Shown here one piece after another: positions 18,391-25,175 of a stretch of DNA of 64,000 nucleotides. Each line of letters opens with the position of its first letter. The first letter of the stretch is position 1. The position numbers were made by a program, and so were the translations under genes. This stretch comes from Candidatus Acidiferrales bacterium (GTDB lineage Bacteria > Acidobacteriota > Terriglobia > Acidiferrales > UBA7541). The notes under the pieces are model-generated. The model was not told where the DNA came from and searched no databases. It worked only from the letters and a program-made list of their open reading frames with translations. The DNA is taken from assembly GCA_035934015.1 (NCBI GenBank), contig DASYYH010000011.1:423116-487115 (forward strand), given 5' to 3'.

Positions 18391-19007
18391 CAAGCGAACC
18401 TCAGAACGTTCGCGCCGACAGCTTCTTGTCTTCCTTTTTCGATATTGATATTCAACGCTCGAACATCAGCGGCATCGATATCAACAACGATTGATTTCAT
18501 TATCAGATCAATGGACAAAATCAGCCGATAGGCGCCTTTTCTTCGCAGGAGAACGCCTTCCAGCCCCGCAAGAGGCCCGCGAATAACTCTCACGTGTCGT
18601 CCAACGGTCAGATAAAGATGAGGCTGAGCATTCATTCCCCGTACAAGACCGCCGCGCAAGATGTCAATCTCTTGCTCTGGCAGAGCTACGGGCCTGTCTC
18701 CAAACCCCACGAGCCTCGCAACTCCGGGCACTCGCAAGACACAAAGTCGATCTCGCAGGGAAATGCGCACAAAAACGTAGCCGGGAAATAGCGGCAACTG
18801 CAGACGTACCTTCCGGTCCCTCCATATGTGGATGGCCTCATGGAGGGGAAGAAAGCTTATCAGCCCGCGGTTTTCCAGTTGCGAGGCGACTTTTTTTTCA
18901 TGATTCGCTGACGTGTAAATCGCGTACCAGCGCAGATCAGTCAGCGCGTTTGCCTGTCCCAAGTTTGCGTCTTTCATCTGAAGTGGGCTCAAAGTTGTTG
19001 CAGCCAT
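18390..19007 (-). CDS. NusG-like antiterminator of the UpxY/RfaH type
   Basis: A 205-residue NusG paralogue. After about 27 residues comes LRWYAIYTSANHEKKVASQLENRG (NGN domain), with FLPLHEAIHIWRDRK, QLPLFPGYVFVRI and VLRVPGVARLVGFGDRPVALP, then a C-terminal KOW-type segment GRHVRVIRGPLAGLEGVLLRRKG (about residues 140-165). Specialised NusG paralogues at the head of capsule operons bind RNA polymerase at leader sequences and suppress early termination. Here it follows the two export genes and precedes all sugar genes. The start has a very strong GGAGGAG. A hairpin and other inverted repeats occupy the 229-nt leader before it, as expected for a locus that controls its own elongation. Confidence 0.9.
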   Translation of the reverse strand: MAATTLSPLQMKDANLGQANALTDLRWYAIYTSANHEKKVASQLENRGLISFLPLHEAIHIWRDRKVRLQLPLFPGYVFVRISLRDRLCVLRVPGVARLVGFGDRPVALPEQEIDILRGGLVRGMNAQPHLYLTVGRHVRVIRGPLAGLEGVLLRRKGAYRLILSIDLIMKSIVVDIDAADVRALNINIEKGRQEAVGANVLRFA

Positions 19008-19236
19008 TGAATCTCCTCCAAGTCTCGCCTTATTTCGTAGGCGAGCACAGCTCCGCCCCGTGACCTACAGGGTCAAATTGCTCAACTCCTTGTTTTTCAG
19101 CGCTTTGCAGCTACTCTAGGCTCGCCTTCGTTGCCAACTTCGGCGTTCTCAATCCGTTGCCTAGCCCCACTCTCGTGGAGAACACACGGCGCAGCAGGAC
19201 GTTACTTACCCCACGGACTCCTCAATCCCGGTGCTT
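19008..19236 (-). other. 229-nt leader between wzc-like and nusG-like genes, structured
   Basis: This is the longest gap inside the polysaccharide operon. On the minus strand it contains an inverted repeat TGACC-N5-GGTCA (19061-19075) and a 7-bp-stem hairpin CTCGCCT/AGGCGAG with an 8-base loop (19024-19045), just upstream of the GGAGGAG ribosome-binding site. A purine-rich region lies near 19080-19130. It may hold a second promoter, a pause or recruitment site for the NusG-like protein, or a structured RNA. It did not fit the c-di-GMP riboswitch consensus by eye. No clear -35/-10 pair with normal spacing was found. Confidence 0.4.
19024..19045 (-). promoter_or_regulatory. Hairpin immediately upstream of nusG-like ribosome-binding site
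   Basis: A perfect 7-bp stem (CTCGCCT/AGGCGAG) with an 8-nt AT-rich loop ends only a few bases before the GGAGGAG of the NusG-like gene. It has no U-tract, so it is not a classical terminator. Its position suggests a role in pausing or in ribosome access; this is inference. Confidence 0.4.
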
Positions 19237-21546
19237 CTACGCACTCGCTCTGTAGCGTTCATTCGCATACTGCTCGCGCGCTCTGGAGTGCCGACGGTAA
19301 TGCGAGCTGGCTCTGCGAGCATCAAAATCGTTCAAGACAGCTCCTATTAGGCTTGCTCCTGCATCGGACAAAGAAGCGAGCGTACGCTGCACAACCTCAC
19401 GCGGTGTAGCCCCTCCTTTAACGACCATTACCGTTCCCTCGACAATCGTCGCCAGAATCCTCCCATCGGTGGCATTGAGCAGTGGCGGGGTGTCCACCAG
19501 CACGAAGCTGTAGTCCATCATCGCTTCGCATAGGAGAGCCTGCATTCGGTCTGGCAGAAGAATTTCGCTAGGATTTGCTGGCTCCGGGCCGCTCACAAGA
19601 CACTCAAGCCCTCTTTCGCGCGTTGGCTGAATGAACTTGCGCCAGGATTCTCCGGAAGTAAGATAGTTCGCGAGCCCTGCGGAATTTCCCAGATTGAAAA
19701 ACTCGTGAATGCTTGGCCGGCGCATGTCCGCATCAATGATCAGCACTCGTTTGCCGATTTGCGCCAGCGAAATCCCCAGATTGCTGCAGACGGTCGTCTT
19801 CCCCTCCTCAGAATCGGCGCTCACAAATGCCAGAGAGCGGGGTGGCCGTCGCGCGCTCGAAAGCAAGACCGAGGTACGCAGTCCGCGAAACGCTTCGCAC
19901 AGCTCCGATTGCACCATTAACCGAGTATCGATGAGAACTTGGCCATTGCCGGACTTCGTGCGAGATACGCTTGTTCCGCCAAGCGCCTGCGCGGTGAAAG
20001 TCGGCTCTGGAAGCACCCGTTTTTGTCCATTCTTTTTCCGAAGCAATGACCGCGGTATAGCCGCAAGGGCAGGTGTGCGAAGGAAATGTTCCAAATCGTC
20101 TGGCGATTTGAGAGTGTTGTCCAGATGTTCCTTCAAGAACGCAAGCGTTACTCCCGTTCCCAGCCCGAGCAGCAATCCTAGCGCGAGATTCATGGCCACT
20201 CGTGGTTTTACAGCGCTCGTTGGCGGCGCGGCGCTGTCCACAACGCGAATGTTGCTCGCGTTTAGCCCTGCGGAAACTTCCGCCTCCTTAAGTCGCTGCA
20301 AAAATCCCTCATAGAGCTGTTTATTGATGTCGGCATCGCGTTTCAAAATGTTGTATTGCACCGATTTTTCGGCGATGACGGCCGCTTCTTTTTGTTGCCC
20401 CTCGAACGCTGCTCTCACCAGCGCCTCGCGATGAACCGCTGCAAAGTATTCGTTGGCAATATGCCGGATTGCCTGATCTCGTCCCTGGGTGAGGAGTTGC
20501 TTCGTTCGATCGATCTCGTTCTGTAGCGCTTTCATCTGTGGATAACCGGGCTTGAACGCTGCGGCCAGCGCCGCCTGTTGTCGCTCCAAGTCGCCAAGCT
20601 GGCTCGTCAGGTCCTGCGTCATTTTGTTGTCGAAGACCCCCGGTAGGGAGCGGTCGTCGTTGCCCAGTGCCAGCTTGTAGAGCGATTCTTTCGCGAATCT
20701 GTCTGCCTGCGCCTGCGTAAGTTCGTCCTGCAACTGGCGCAATCTTTCGTCGACAATGTTTTCCGTTGTTCCCGTGTTGTTTTCGAGATAAAGCAGATCG
20801 TTCGCCTGCGCATATTGTTGTAGCGCGTCCTCGGATGCCTCCAGCTTGGTCTTCAATTCGCCGATTTGGCCGGTGAGCCACGTAGAAGCCCGCTGAGTGG
20901 CCTCCCAATGATTTTGAAAATTCTGCTCAATATAACTGTCCGTCAGAGTGTTCAACACCTTTGCCGCCAGTTGCGGTTCGTAGGCGTCAAAAGTAACGCG
21001 AACCAGGCGGCTCCGCTGGATCGGCATGACGTTGAGCCTTTCTTCAAATCGTTGCAGCACTTTCTGCTCATGTCCGCTATCGGTAGGCAGCACTGCTACG
21101 CGCTTTCCATCTCGTATTGCTGAAATCGCTTTGCCGGGATTGAATTCGGATGTCTGGTCGAGCCGCAACTTCTTAACCACGTCTTGAGCCAGGCTATCGC
21201 TTTGTAAAATCTTGTACTGCGTTTCCAGATAATCGTCGCTGGTGTTTTCAACCTGAAAAAGATTTTGAACAGTGGCTATGTTGGGATCCTCTTGCTCGAC
21301 CTCCACCAGGGTCTTCGCCTCATACAAAGGCTTCTCTTTCAAAGTCACAGCCAGCACGAAAAGGAAAATCGCAAGCAATGCAAACAAAATCGTCCATCGT
21401 CGTCTCGATGCCACTCCGAGATAAGCTCGCAAATTCTCTGCGTTCCCCTCGCGCACGTATCCCAGCGTTCCCGGCAGATCCTGCATCCGCAATCCGCCCT
21501 TCGACGAGCCTGATCCGAACAATTGAATTTGCTGCGGTTCGATCAC
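19237..21546 (-). CDS. Polysaccharide biosynthesis tyrosine autokinase (Wzc/BY-kinase)
   Basis: A protein of about 769 residues that controls chain length and export. The N-terminal Wzz-type domain lies between two membrane helices (about residues 44-65, RRRWTILFALLAIFLFVLAV, and 455-475, MNLALGLLLGLGTGVTLAF), with coiled-coil segments between (residues 190-430). The C-terminal BY-kinase has Walker A SADSEEGKTTVCSNLG, Walker A' VLIIDADMRRP and Walker B FVLVDTPP. The tail contains three spaced tyrosines (HYRR, EQYAN, RYRAS) for autophosphorylation. A TTG at 21564 overlaps the wza-like gene by 14 nt. The GTG at 21546 has an AGGTGA at good spacing and is preferred. Confidence 0.93.
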   Translation of the reverse strand: MIEPQQIQLFGSGSSKGGLRMQDLPGTLGYVREGNAENLRAYLGVASRRRWTILFALLAIFLFVLAVTLKEKPLYEAKTLVEVEQEDPNIATVQNLFQVENTSDDYLETQYKILQSDSLAQDVVKKLRLDQTSEFNPGKAISAIRDGKRVAVLPTDSGHEQKVLQRFEERLNVMPIQRSRLVRVTFDAYEPQLAAKVLNTLTDSYIEQNFQNHWEATQRASTWLTGQIGELKTKLEASEDALQQYAQANDLLYLENNTGTTENIVDERLRQLQDELTQAQADRFAKESLYKLALGNDDRSLPGVFDNKMTQDLTSQLGDLERQQAALAAAFKPGYPQMKALQNEIDRTKQLLTQGRDQAIRHIANEYFAAVHREALVRAAFEGQQKEAAVIAEKSVQYNILKRDADINKQLYEGFLQRLKEAEVSAGLNASNIRVVDSAAPPTSAVKPRVAMNLALGLLLGLGTGVTLAFLKEHLDNTLKSPDDLEHFLRTPALAAIPRSLLRKKNGQKRVLPEPTFTAQALGGTSVSRTKSGNGQVLIDTRLMVQSELCEAFRGLRTSVLLSSARRPPRSLAFVSADSEEGKTTVCSNLGISLAQIGKRVLIIDADMRRPSIHEFFNLGNSAGLANYLTSGESWRKFIQPTRERGLECLVSGPEPANPSEILLPDRMQALLCEAMMDYSFVLVDTPPLLNATDGRILATIVEGTVMVVKGGATPREVVQRTLASLSDAGASLIGAVLNDFDARRASSHYRRHSRAREQYANERYRASA

Positions 21547-21550
21547 ACCT

Positions 21551-22720
21551 TCACCTATAGACAATCACGCCTGCCGCAATCGTGATTGCTGCTTCCGTCC
21601 CGCGATACAGCGCGGATTTGGCCGTGCTATTCGGAACAAAAATGATATCTTTGGCATGCAGCATCGGGTCCGGCGCCTTTCCAGAAAGAATTCGTTTGAG
21701 ATCAATTGGGATTTCCGCCCTCGCGCCCGTAGCTTCATCCGTACGTATGATCCGAGCGCGGCTGGCCGCCGAAGTGCGGGTCACACCCTCGGCAAGCGCA
21801 AGCGCCTGCAGCACCGAGATGGTATCGCTAGCCTTGAGAACAAATCCTCCGGGTTTATGCACTTCTCCAACCACGTAGACGATTCCCGCCTGTGGCACTT
21901 TCACAATGTCGCCCGGATAAACCAGAATGTTGTATCGCGCATCGCCAGAAGAAAGCAGGTCTTTCAAATCAACTTGCATTGACTTCGTATCCTTGCTCTC
22001 CATTTCGTTCTGCGATGCATGTCGCACAAATGTATTGCTCGGCGAACTCGCCGCCACCTGCAAAGAACTCGAAGCGGAGCCGGCGCCAGCAGGCGTCGCA
22101 TACTCTCCGTGGCGCATGACAATCACTCGATTCCCCGCATCCTCAGTCAAGCCCTGCGCCATCGACAGCATTTCGATCAGCGTCTTGGGATCGCTTATCT
22201 GATAAACTCCCGGCTTTCCCACGGCCCCGAGAACCGCAACGGGATGGCTTTGTACCGCAGCCAGAAATACGGTCACTTGCGGGTCGTTCATATACTTCTG
22301 TCGCAAACGGTTTTCGAGTTCCGCTTCGAGCCCCCGGGGTGTCAGCCCTGCCGCCTGGACTTCCCCCACAAGCGGCAGAGAAATCTCTCCTTCCGCGGAT
22401 ACGCGGACTGTTCGGCCAAGGTCCGGGGCTCCATAGATGCTGATATTCAGCAGATCTTCAGCGCCGATTCGGTAGTCACTCTCAGATGCTTCGTCGCTTG
22501 GCTTTCCCAACCGCGTTTGCAGTTCGGCGAGCCTCTGGTTGTAATCTTGCATGGAACTTCCGTGGGGACTCTTGGAACTCTGATTTTGGAATGAGAGTGG
22601 CCTCGGTTTGCTATGTGATGACGCGCCGAGAGATAGCAGCACCAGTCCCGTCAATATCAATAGACACGCGATGTGTGCGCTCGCCTTCCGGCGATTTCCT
22701 GTGGAACTGAGTATGGTCAT
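21551..22720 (-). CDS. Polysaccharide export outer-membrane protein, Wza-like (Poly_export + SLBB)
   Basis: A protein of about 389 residues. The ATG at 22720 gives a signal peptide (basic NRRK followed by HIACLLILTGLVLLSLGA); the frame remains open to a GTG at 22792. The Poly_export domain starts at DYRIGAEDLLNISIYGAPDLGRTVRVSAEGEISLPLVGEV. Two SLBB-like beta-grasp domains follow (VAVLGAVGKPGVYQI and VYVVGEVHKPGGFVL), the ring-forming modules of Wza. No obvious lipobox Cys follows the signal peptide, unlike E. coli Wza. A C-terminal hydrophobic stretch (ALYRGTEAAITIAAGVIVYR) may insert in the outer membrane. It is the first gene of the operon. Confidence 0.92.
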   Translation of the reverse strand: MTILSSTGNRRKASAHIACLLILTGLVLLSLGASSHSKPRPLSFQNQSSKSPHGSSMQDYNQRLAELQTRLGKPSDEASESDYRIGAEDLLNISIYGAPDLGRTVRVSAEGEISLPLVGEVQAAGLTPRGLEAELENRLRQKYMNDPQVTVFLAAVQSHPVAVLGAVGKPGVYQISDPKTLIEMLSMAQGLTEDAGNRVIVMRHGEYATPAGAGSASSSLQVAASSPSNTFVRHASQNEMESKDTKSMQVDLKDLLSSGDARYNILVYPGDIVKVPQAGIVYVVGEVHKPGGFVLKASDTISVLQALALAEGVTRTSAASRARIIRTDEATGARAEIPIDLKRILSGKAPDPMLHAKDIIFVPNSTAKSALYRGTEAAITIAAGVIVYR

Positions 22721-22877
22721 TGCTGAACTCAACGCGGATCGCGGTCCAATCCGCCCGTATTTTCCCGTACCAGTGCTCAAACTGGCCGCCACCGGCCATC
22801 ACAAATTGATGGTCGCCCCAGACGCCGGCAGGAGGCAATTTGGGCGGCTTTAATAACGCGCTCATTTACGGTATACA

Positions 22878-22927
22878 AGCGGCAACAACCGACAATGAGC
22901 GGCAACAAGCGGCAGCAGGCGACACGC
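22878..22927. repeat. Five imperfect 10-bp tandem repeats (consensus AGCGGCAACA)
   Basis: Units at 22878, 22888, 22898, 22908 and 22918 read AGCGGCAACA, ACCGACAATG, AGCGGCAACA, AGCGGCAGCA and GGCGACACGC. The 10-bp period places each unit on the same face of the helix. The array lies between the divergent wza-like and HTH-regulator genes, about 20 bp upstream of a sigma70-like promoter facing right, which suggests a cooperative operator. Confidence 0.6.
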
Positions 22928-22948
22928 CACCCGAAACGATTGTTCCTT

Positions 22949-22978
22949 TTGAACTTGACTTTCAGGTTGTCCTATACT
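22949..22978 (+). promoter_or_regulatory. Predicted sigma70-type promoter of the HTH regulator gene
   Basis: TTGAAC (22949-22954) and TATACT (22973-22978) are separated by 18 bp, facing the gene that starts at 23038. A downstream AT-rich stretch and an AAGGAA ribosome-binding site fit a leader of about 50 nt. Confidence 0.55.
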
Positions 22979-23037
22979 AAATATTACCTATTAATATATA
23001 CAACTAGCCAAACGATCGATAATTAAGGAACAACTTA

Positions 23038-23913
23038 GTGGCGGCGACGAAGCCAACCCAGCCAGGCGACACATCGAGTCCACCTACCGCGGTGGACCGC
23101 CTCGATAACTGGAAAAGTATTGCCCATTATCTTTGCAGGGATGTCCGCACCGCCCAAAGATGGGAAAAACACGATTCCCTCCCCGTCCATCGCCTCCCGA
23201 ACTCTAAGCGCGGGGCTGTGTACGCATTCAAAACCGAGATCGACCAGTGGTGGGCCAGCGATCATCATCGTAAGAAGAGGGAATCCGGCGGGTCCTTCGC
23301 TTCAGACTCTCCAGAGGTTGTGCGGCCTTCCCATCGCACTTCTTATCTTCGGCCGGCAATCTACGTTTTTCTCATCGCTGTCATTATTGCTGCGTCGCCA
23401 GAAATGAGCCGCATCCTGGTGCGGCCATCGCGCCCTCACCTCGATCCGAACCAGGGACAAGCCACGCTAGTTATTCTTTCATTCGCGAACCATTCCAAGG
23501 GCGGCGTTGGCAATCGCTTCGCGCAAGAACTGGGAGAGTCACTGACTCACAAGATTGGCAATGGCCGCGGTCTGCGAATTATCACGGTCTCTTCGGAGAT
23601 CCCATACCTCGCAGCCGGTGAAACTTTACATGAGATCCCTTCGACACTTCATCCCCAAGCTCTAATTCGAGGCAGCGTCCAGTTCGTTGGGGGGAAATCT
23701 AGCGTTTCCGTAGAATTAGTTGAGGGCGCAAATGGCTCGCGCCTTTGGGCGCATCAATATCAGCAGAGCGGTCCTGACCTCTCTTCTTGTGAAAAGGCTC
23801 TGATTCCCAGGATCACGGCGGAATTGGAGCCTGCCATCATGTCTGTCCTCGGCGGACGCGTGGCCGGCTCCGTCTCTTTTCCTTCGGGCCAAACCTCACA
23901 GCCCCACCAATAA
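23038..23913 (+). CDS. Membrane-anchored regulator: MerR/excisionase-type HTH plus TolB/FlgO-like domain
   Basis: A 291-residue protein starting at GTG 23038 with AAGGAA upstream. Residues 21-70 (DNWKSIAHYLCRDVRTAQRWEKHDSLPVHR, then YAFKTEIDQWW) form an HTH resembling MerR/excisionase DNA-binding domains. One membrane helix follows (about residues 103-122, PAIYVFLIAVIIAAS). The C-terminal part from residue 140 (TLVILSFANHS) to about 280 resembles the TolB N-terminal/FlgO-like domain (LIRGSVQFVGGKSSVSVELVEGANGSRLWAHQY) seen in CadC-like adenylate-cyclase-associated proteins. It is divergent from the export operon, so it may control it; the signal sensed outside the membrane is unknown. Confidence 0.8.
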   Translation: MAATKPTQPGDTSSPPTAVDRLDNWKSIAHYLCRDVRTAQRWEKHDSLPVHRLPNSKRGAVYAFKTEIDQWWASDHHRKKRESGGSFASDSPEVVRPSHRTSYLRPAIYVFLIAVIIAASPEMSRILVRPSRPHLDPNQGQATLVILSFANHSKGGVGNRFAQELGESLTHKIGNGRGLRIITVSSEIPYLAAGETLHEIPSTLHPQALIRGSVQFVGGKSSVSVELVEGANGSRLWAHQYQQSGPDLSSCEKALIPRITAELEPAIMSVLGGRVAGSVSFPSGQTSQPHQ

Positions 23914-23917
23914 ACGG

Positions 23918-23940
23918 GAGGCTGTCTCATAAATAGCCTC
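23918..23940 (+). other. Hairpin after the HTH regulator gene
   Basis: GAGGCT (23918-23923) and AGCCTC (23935-23940) form a 6-bp stem with an 11-nt loop, 5 bases past the stop codon. No U-tract follows, so at best it is a weak or Rho-dependent end. The rest of the 186-bp gap to 24100 shows nothing recognisable. Confidence 0.35.
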
Positions 23941-24099
23941 AGCCCCAACATAAAACGGCTTCAGGGGGGCGGAGCTTTAGCCCTGGCGTAAACCATCCGA
24001 AAAAATGAGGACTTCAGGCCCCACAGTAACACTCTGGATCGCTCTTGATATTTATCAGATGGCTGCTAGCAATTCAGCGATCGCCGGCGTCTCAAAGAA

Positions 24100-25134
24100 T
24101 TAGAGCGTCCGTGTGATGATCCTCAACGACCTCGGATTGTCCGGGTCGAATCCTTTCACTTCGGCTAGATAGGCCGCGAATAACTGTCCCGGAATGATGT
24201 ACGGGATTGCCGTAAAAATCTCCGGAAACCTCCCCGGTACCCGGACCACGCGCGTCAACCTAGCCAGTGACACTCCCTCTGAGGAAATTGCCAGTATTTC
24301 TGCGCGCAGCCGGCGCAAGCGTTCAATCAATGCCCGCTGTCCTGCCAATGTCTTCCCTGGCGGCGCGAAAAGAAGCACGGGGAAGTCGCGTTCAATCATG
24401 GCAATCGGCCCGTGCAGAAAATCTGCCGAAGAAAACCTCTCCGCCACGACGTAGCAGGTCTCCATCAGCTTCAGCGACAGTTCGAACGCGTTCGCATAAT
24501 TCATTCCGCGCGCCACGACCGCGCATTGGCGCATATACCGATACCGCTCCACCTTTTCTTTGATTTCAGGAGCGAGTCTCAGTGTTTCGCGCGCGTGGCC
24601 GGGAATTTCGCTGACGTCATCGAAGGCGATCTTGTGTCCCAGCGCGGAGGCCAGCAGGTAAAGAATGAGCAGTTGTCCCGTGTAGGTCTTCGTTGCAGCA
24701 ACCGACCGTTGTTTTCCAGCCCTCACAAGGAATGTTTCGTCCACAATCCGTGCCATGGACGACTTCGCTTCGTTTGTCACTGCAACCGTATAGGCGCCTT
24801 CGACGCGCGCCTTTTTCAAAACATAATTGATGTCTGTTCCTTCACCCGATTGCGAAATTCCAATCACCAGCGCCTGCCGCAAATCCAACCGCGCTCCGTA
24901 AAGCGTATGGACCGACGGCGCACACAAAGACACCGGGATCCCTGTGGTGATTTCCAGCAGATAGCGTCCAAAAAGCGCTGCGTTGTCCGATGTCCCACGC
25001 GCTACAAGGACGATGAAGCGAATGTTTCGTTTTGAAATGAATTTCTTAAAATCTACTGCGTGGTCTCGTTCCTTCGCGAAGGTCAATTGCAATGCCTTCG
25101 GCTGCTCCCGAATTTCTTCTATCATTCGCGACAT
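24100..25134 (-). CDS. Double-SIS-domain sugar-phosphate isomerase/deaminase (GlmS isomerase-like)
   Basis: A 344-residue protein equivalent to the isomerase half of GlmS without the glutaminase. Two SIS domains are visible: residues 35-165 (VARGTSDNAALFGRYLLE, GISQSGEGTDINYVLKKA, VAATKTYTGQL) and 190-340 (VVARGMNYANAFELSLKLMETCYVVAERFSSADFLHGP). The Ser/Thr loops that bind the sugar phosphate are intact. Proteins of this form act as glucosamine-6-phosphate deaminases (NagB-II) or related amino-sugar isomerases. It is the last gene of a three-gene unit with a D-aminoacylase-like enzyme (41-nt gap) and a secreted serine hydrolase. Amino-sugar catabolism from cell-wall fragments would link them; that is inference. 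Confidence 0.85.
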   Translation of the reverse strand: MSRMIEEIREQPKALQLTFAKERDHAVDFKKFISKRNIRFIVLVARGTSDNAALFGRYLLEITTGIPVSLCAPSVHTLYGARLDLRQALVIGISQSGEGTDINYVLKKARVEGAYTVAVTNEAKSSMARIVDETFLVRAGKQRSVAATKTYTGQLLILYLLASALGHKIAFDDVSEIPGHARETLRLAPEIKEKVERYRYMRQCAVVARGMNYANAFELSLKLMETCYVVAERFSSADFLHGPIAMIERDFPVLLFAPPGKTLAGQRALIERLRRLRAEILAISSEGVSLARLTRVVRVPGRFPEIFTAIPYIIPGQLFAAYLAEVKGFDPDNPRSLRIITRTL

Positions 25135-25175
25135 CTGATGTAACGAATCTCAGAATCCTTCTCCGAGCCCTCCTG

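Noticed and set aside
19008..19236. c-di-GMP (GEMM) riboswitch before the NusG-like gene
   Set aside because: A GCAAAGC string is present, but the flanking paired regions of the GEMM consensus do not line up by eye.
22872..22927. CRISPR-like array in the wza/HTH intergenic region
   Set aside because: Units are 10 bp and contiguous with no spacers, so this is a tandem operator-like repeat and not a CRISPR array.
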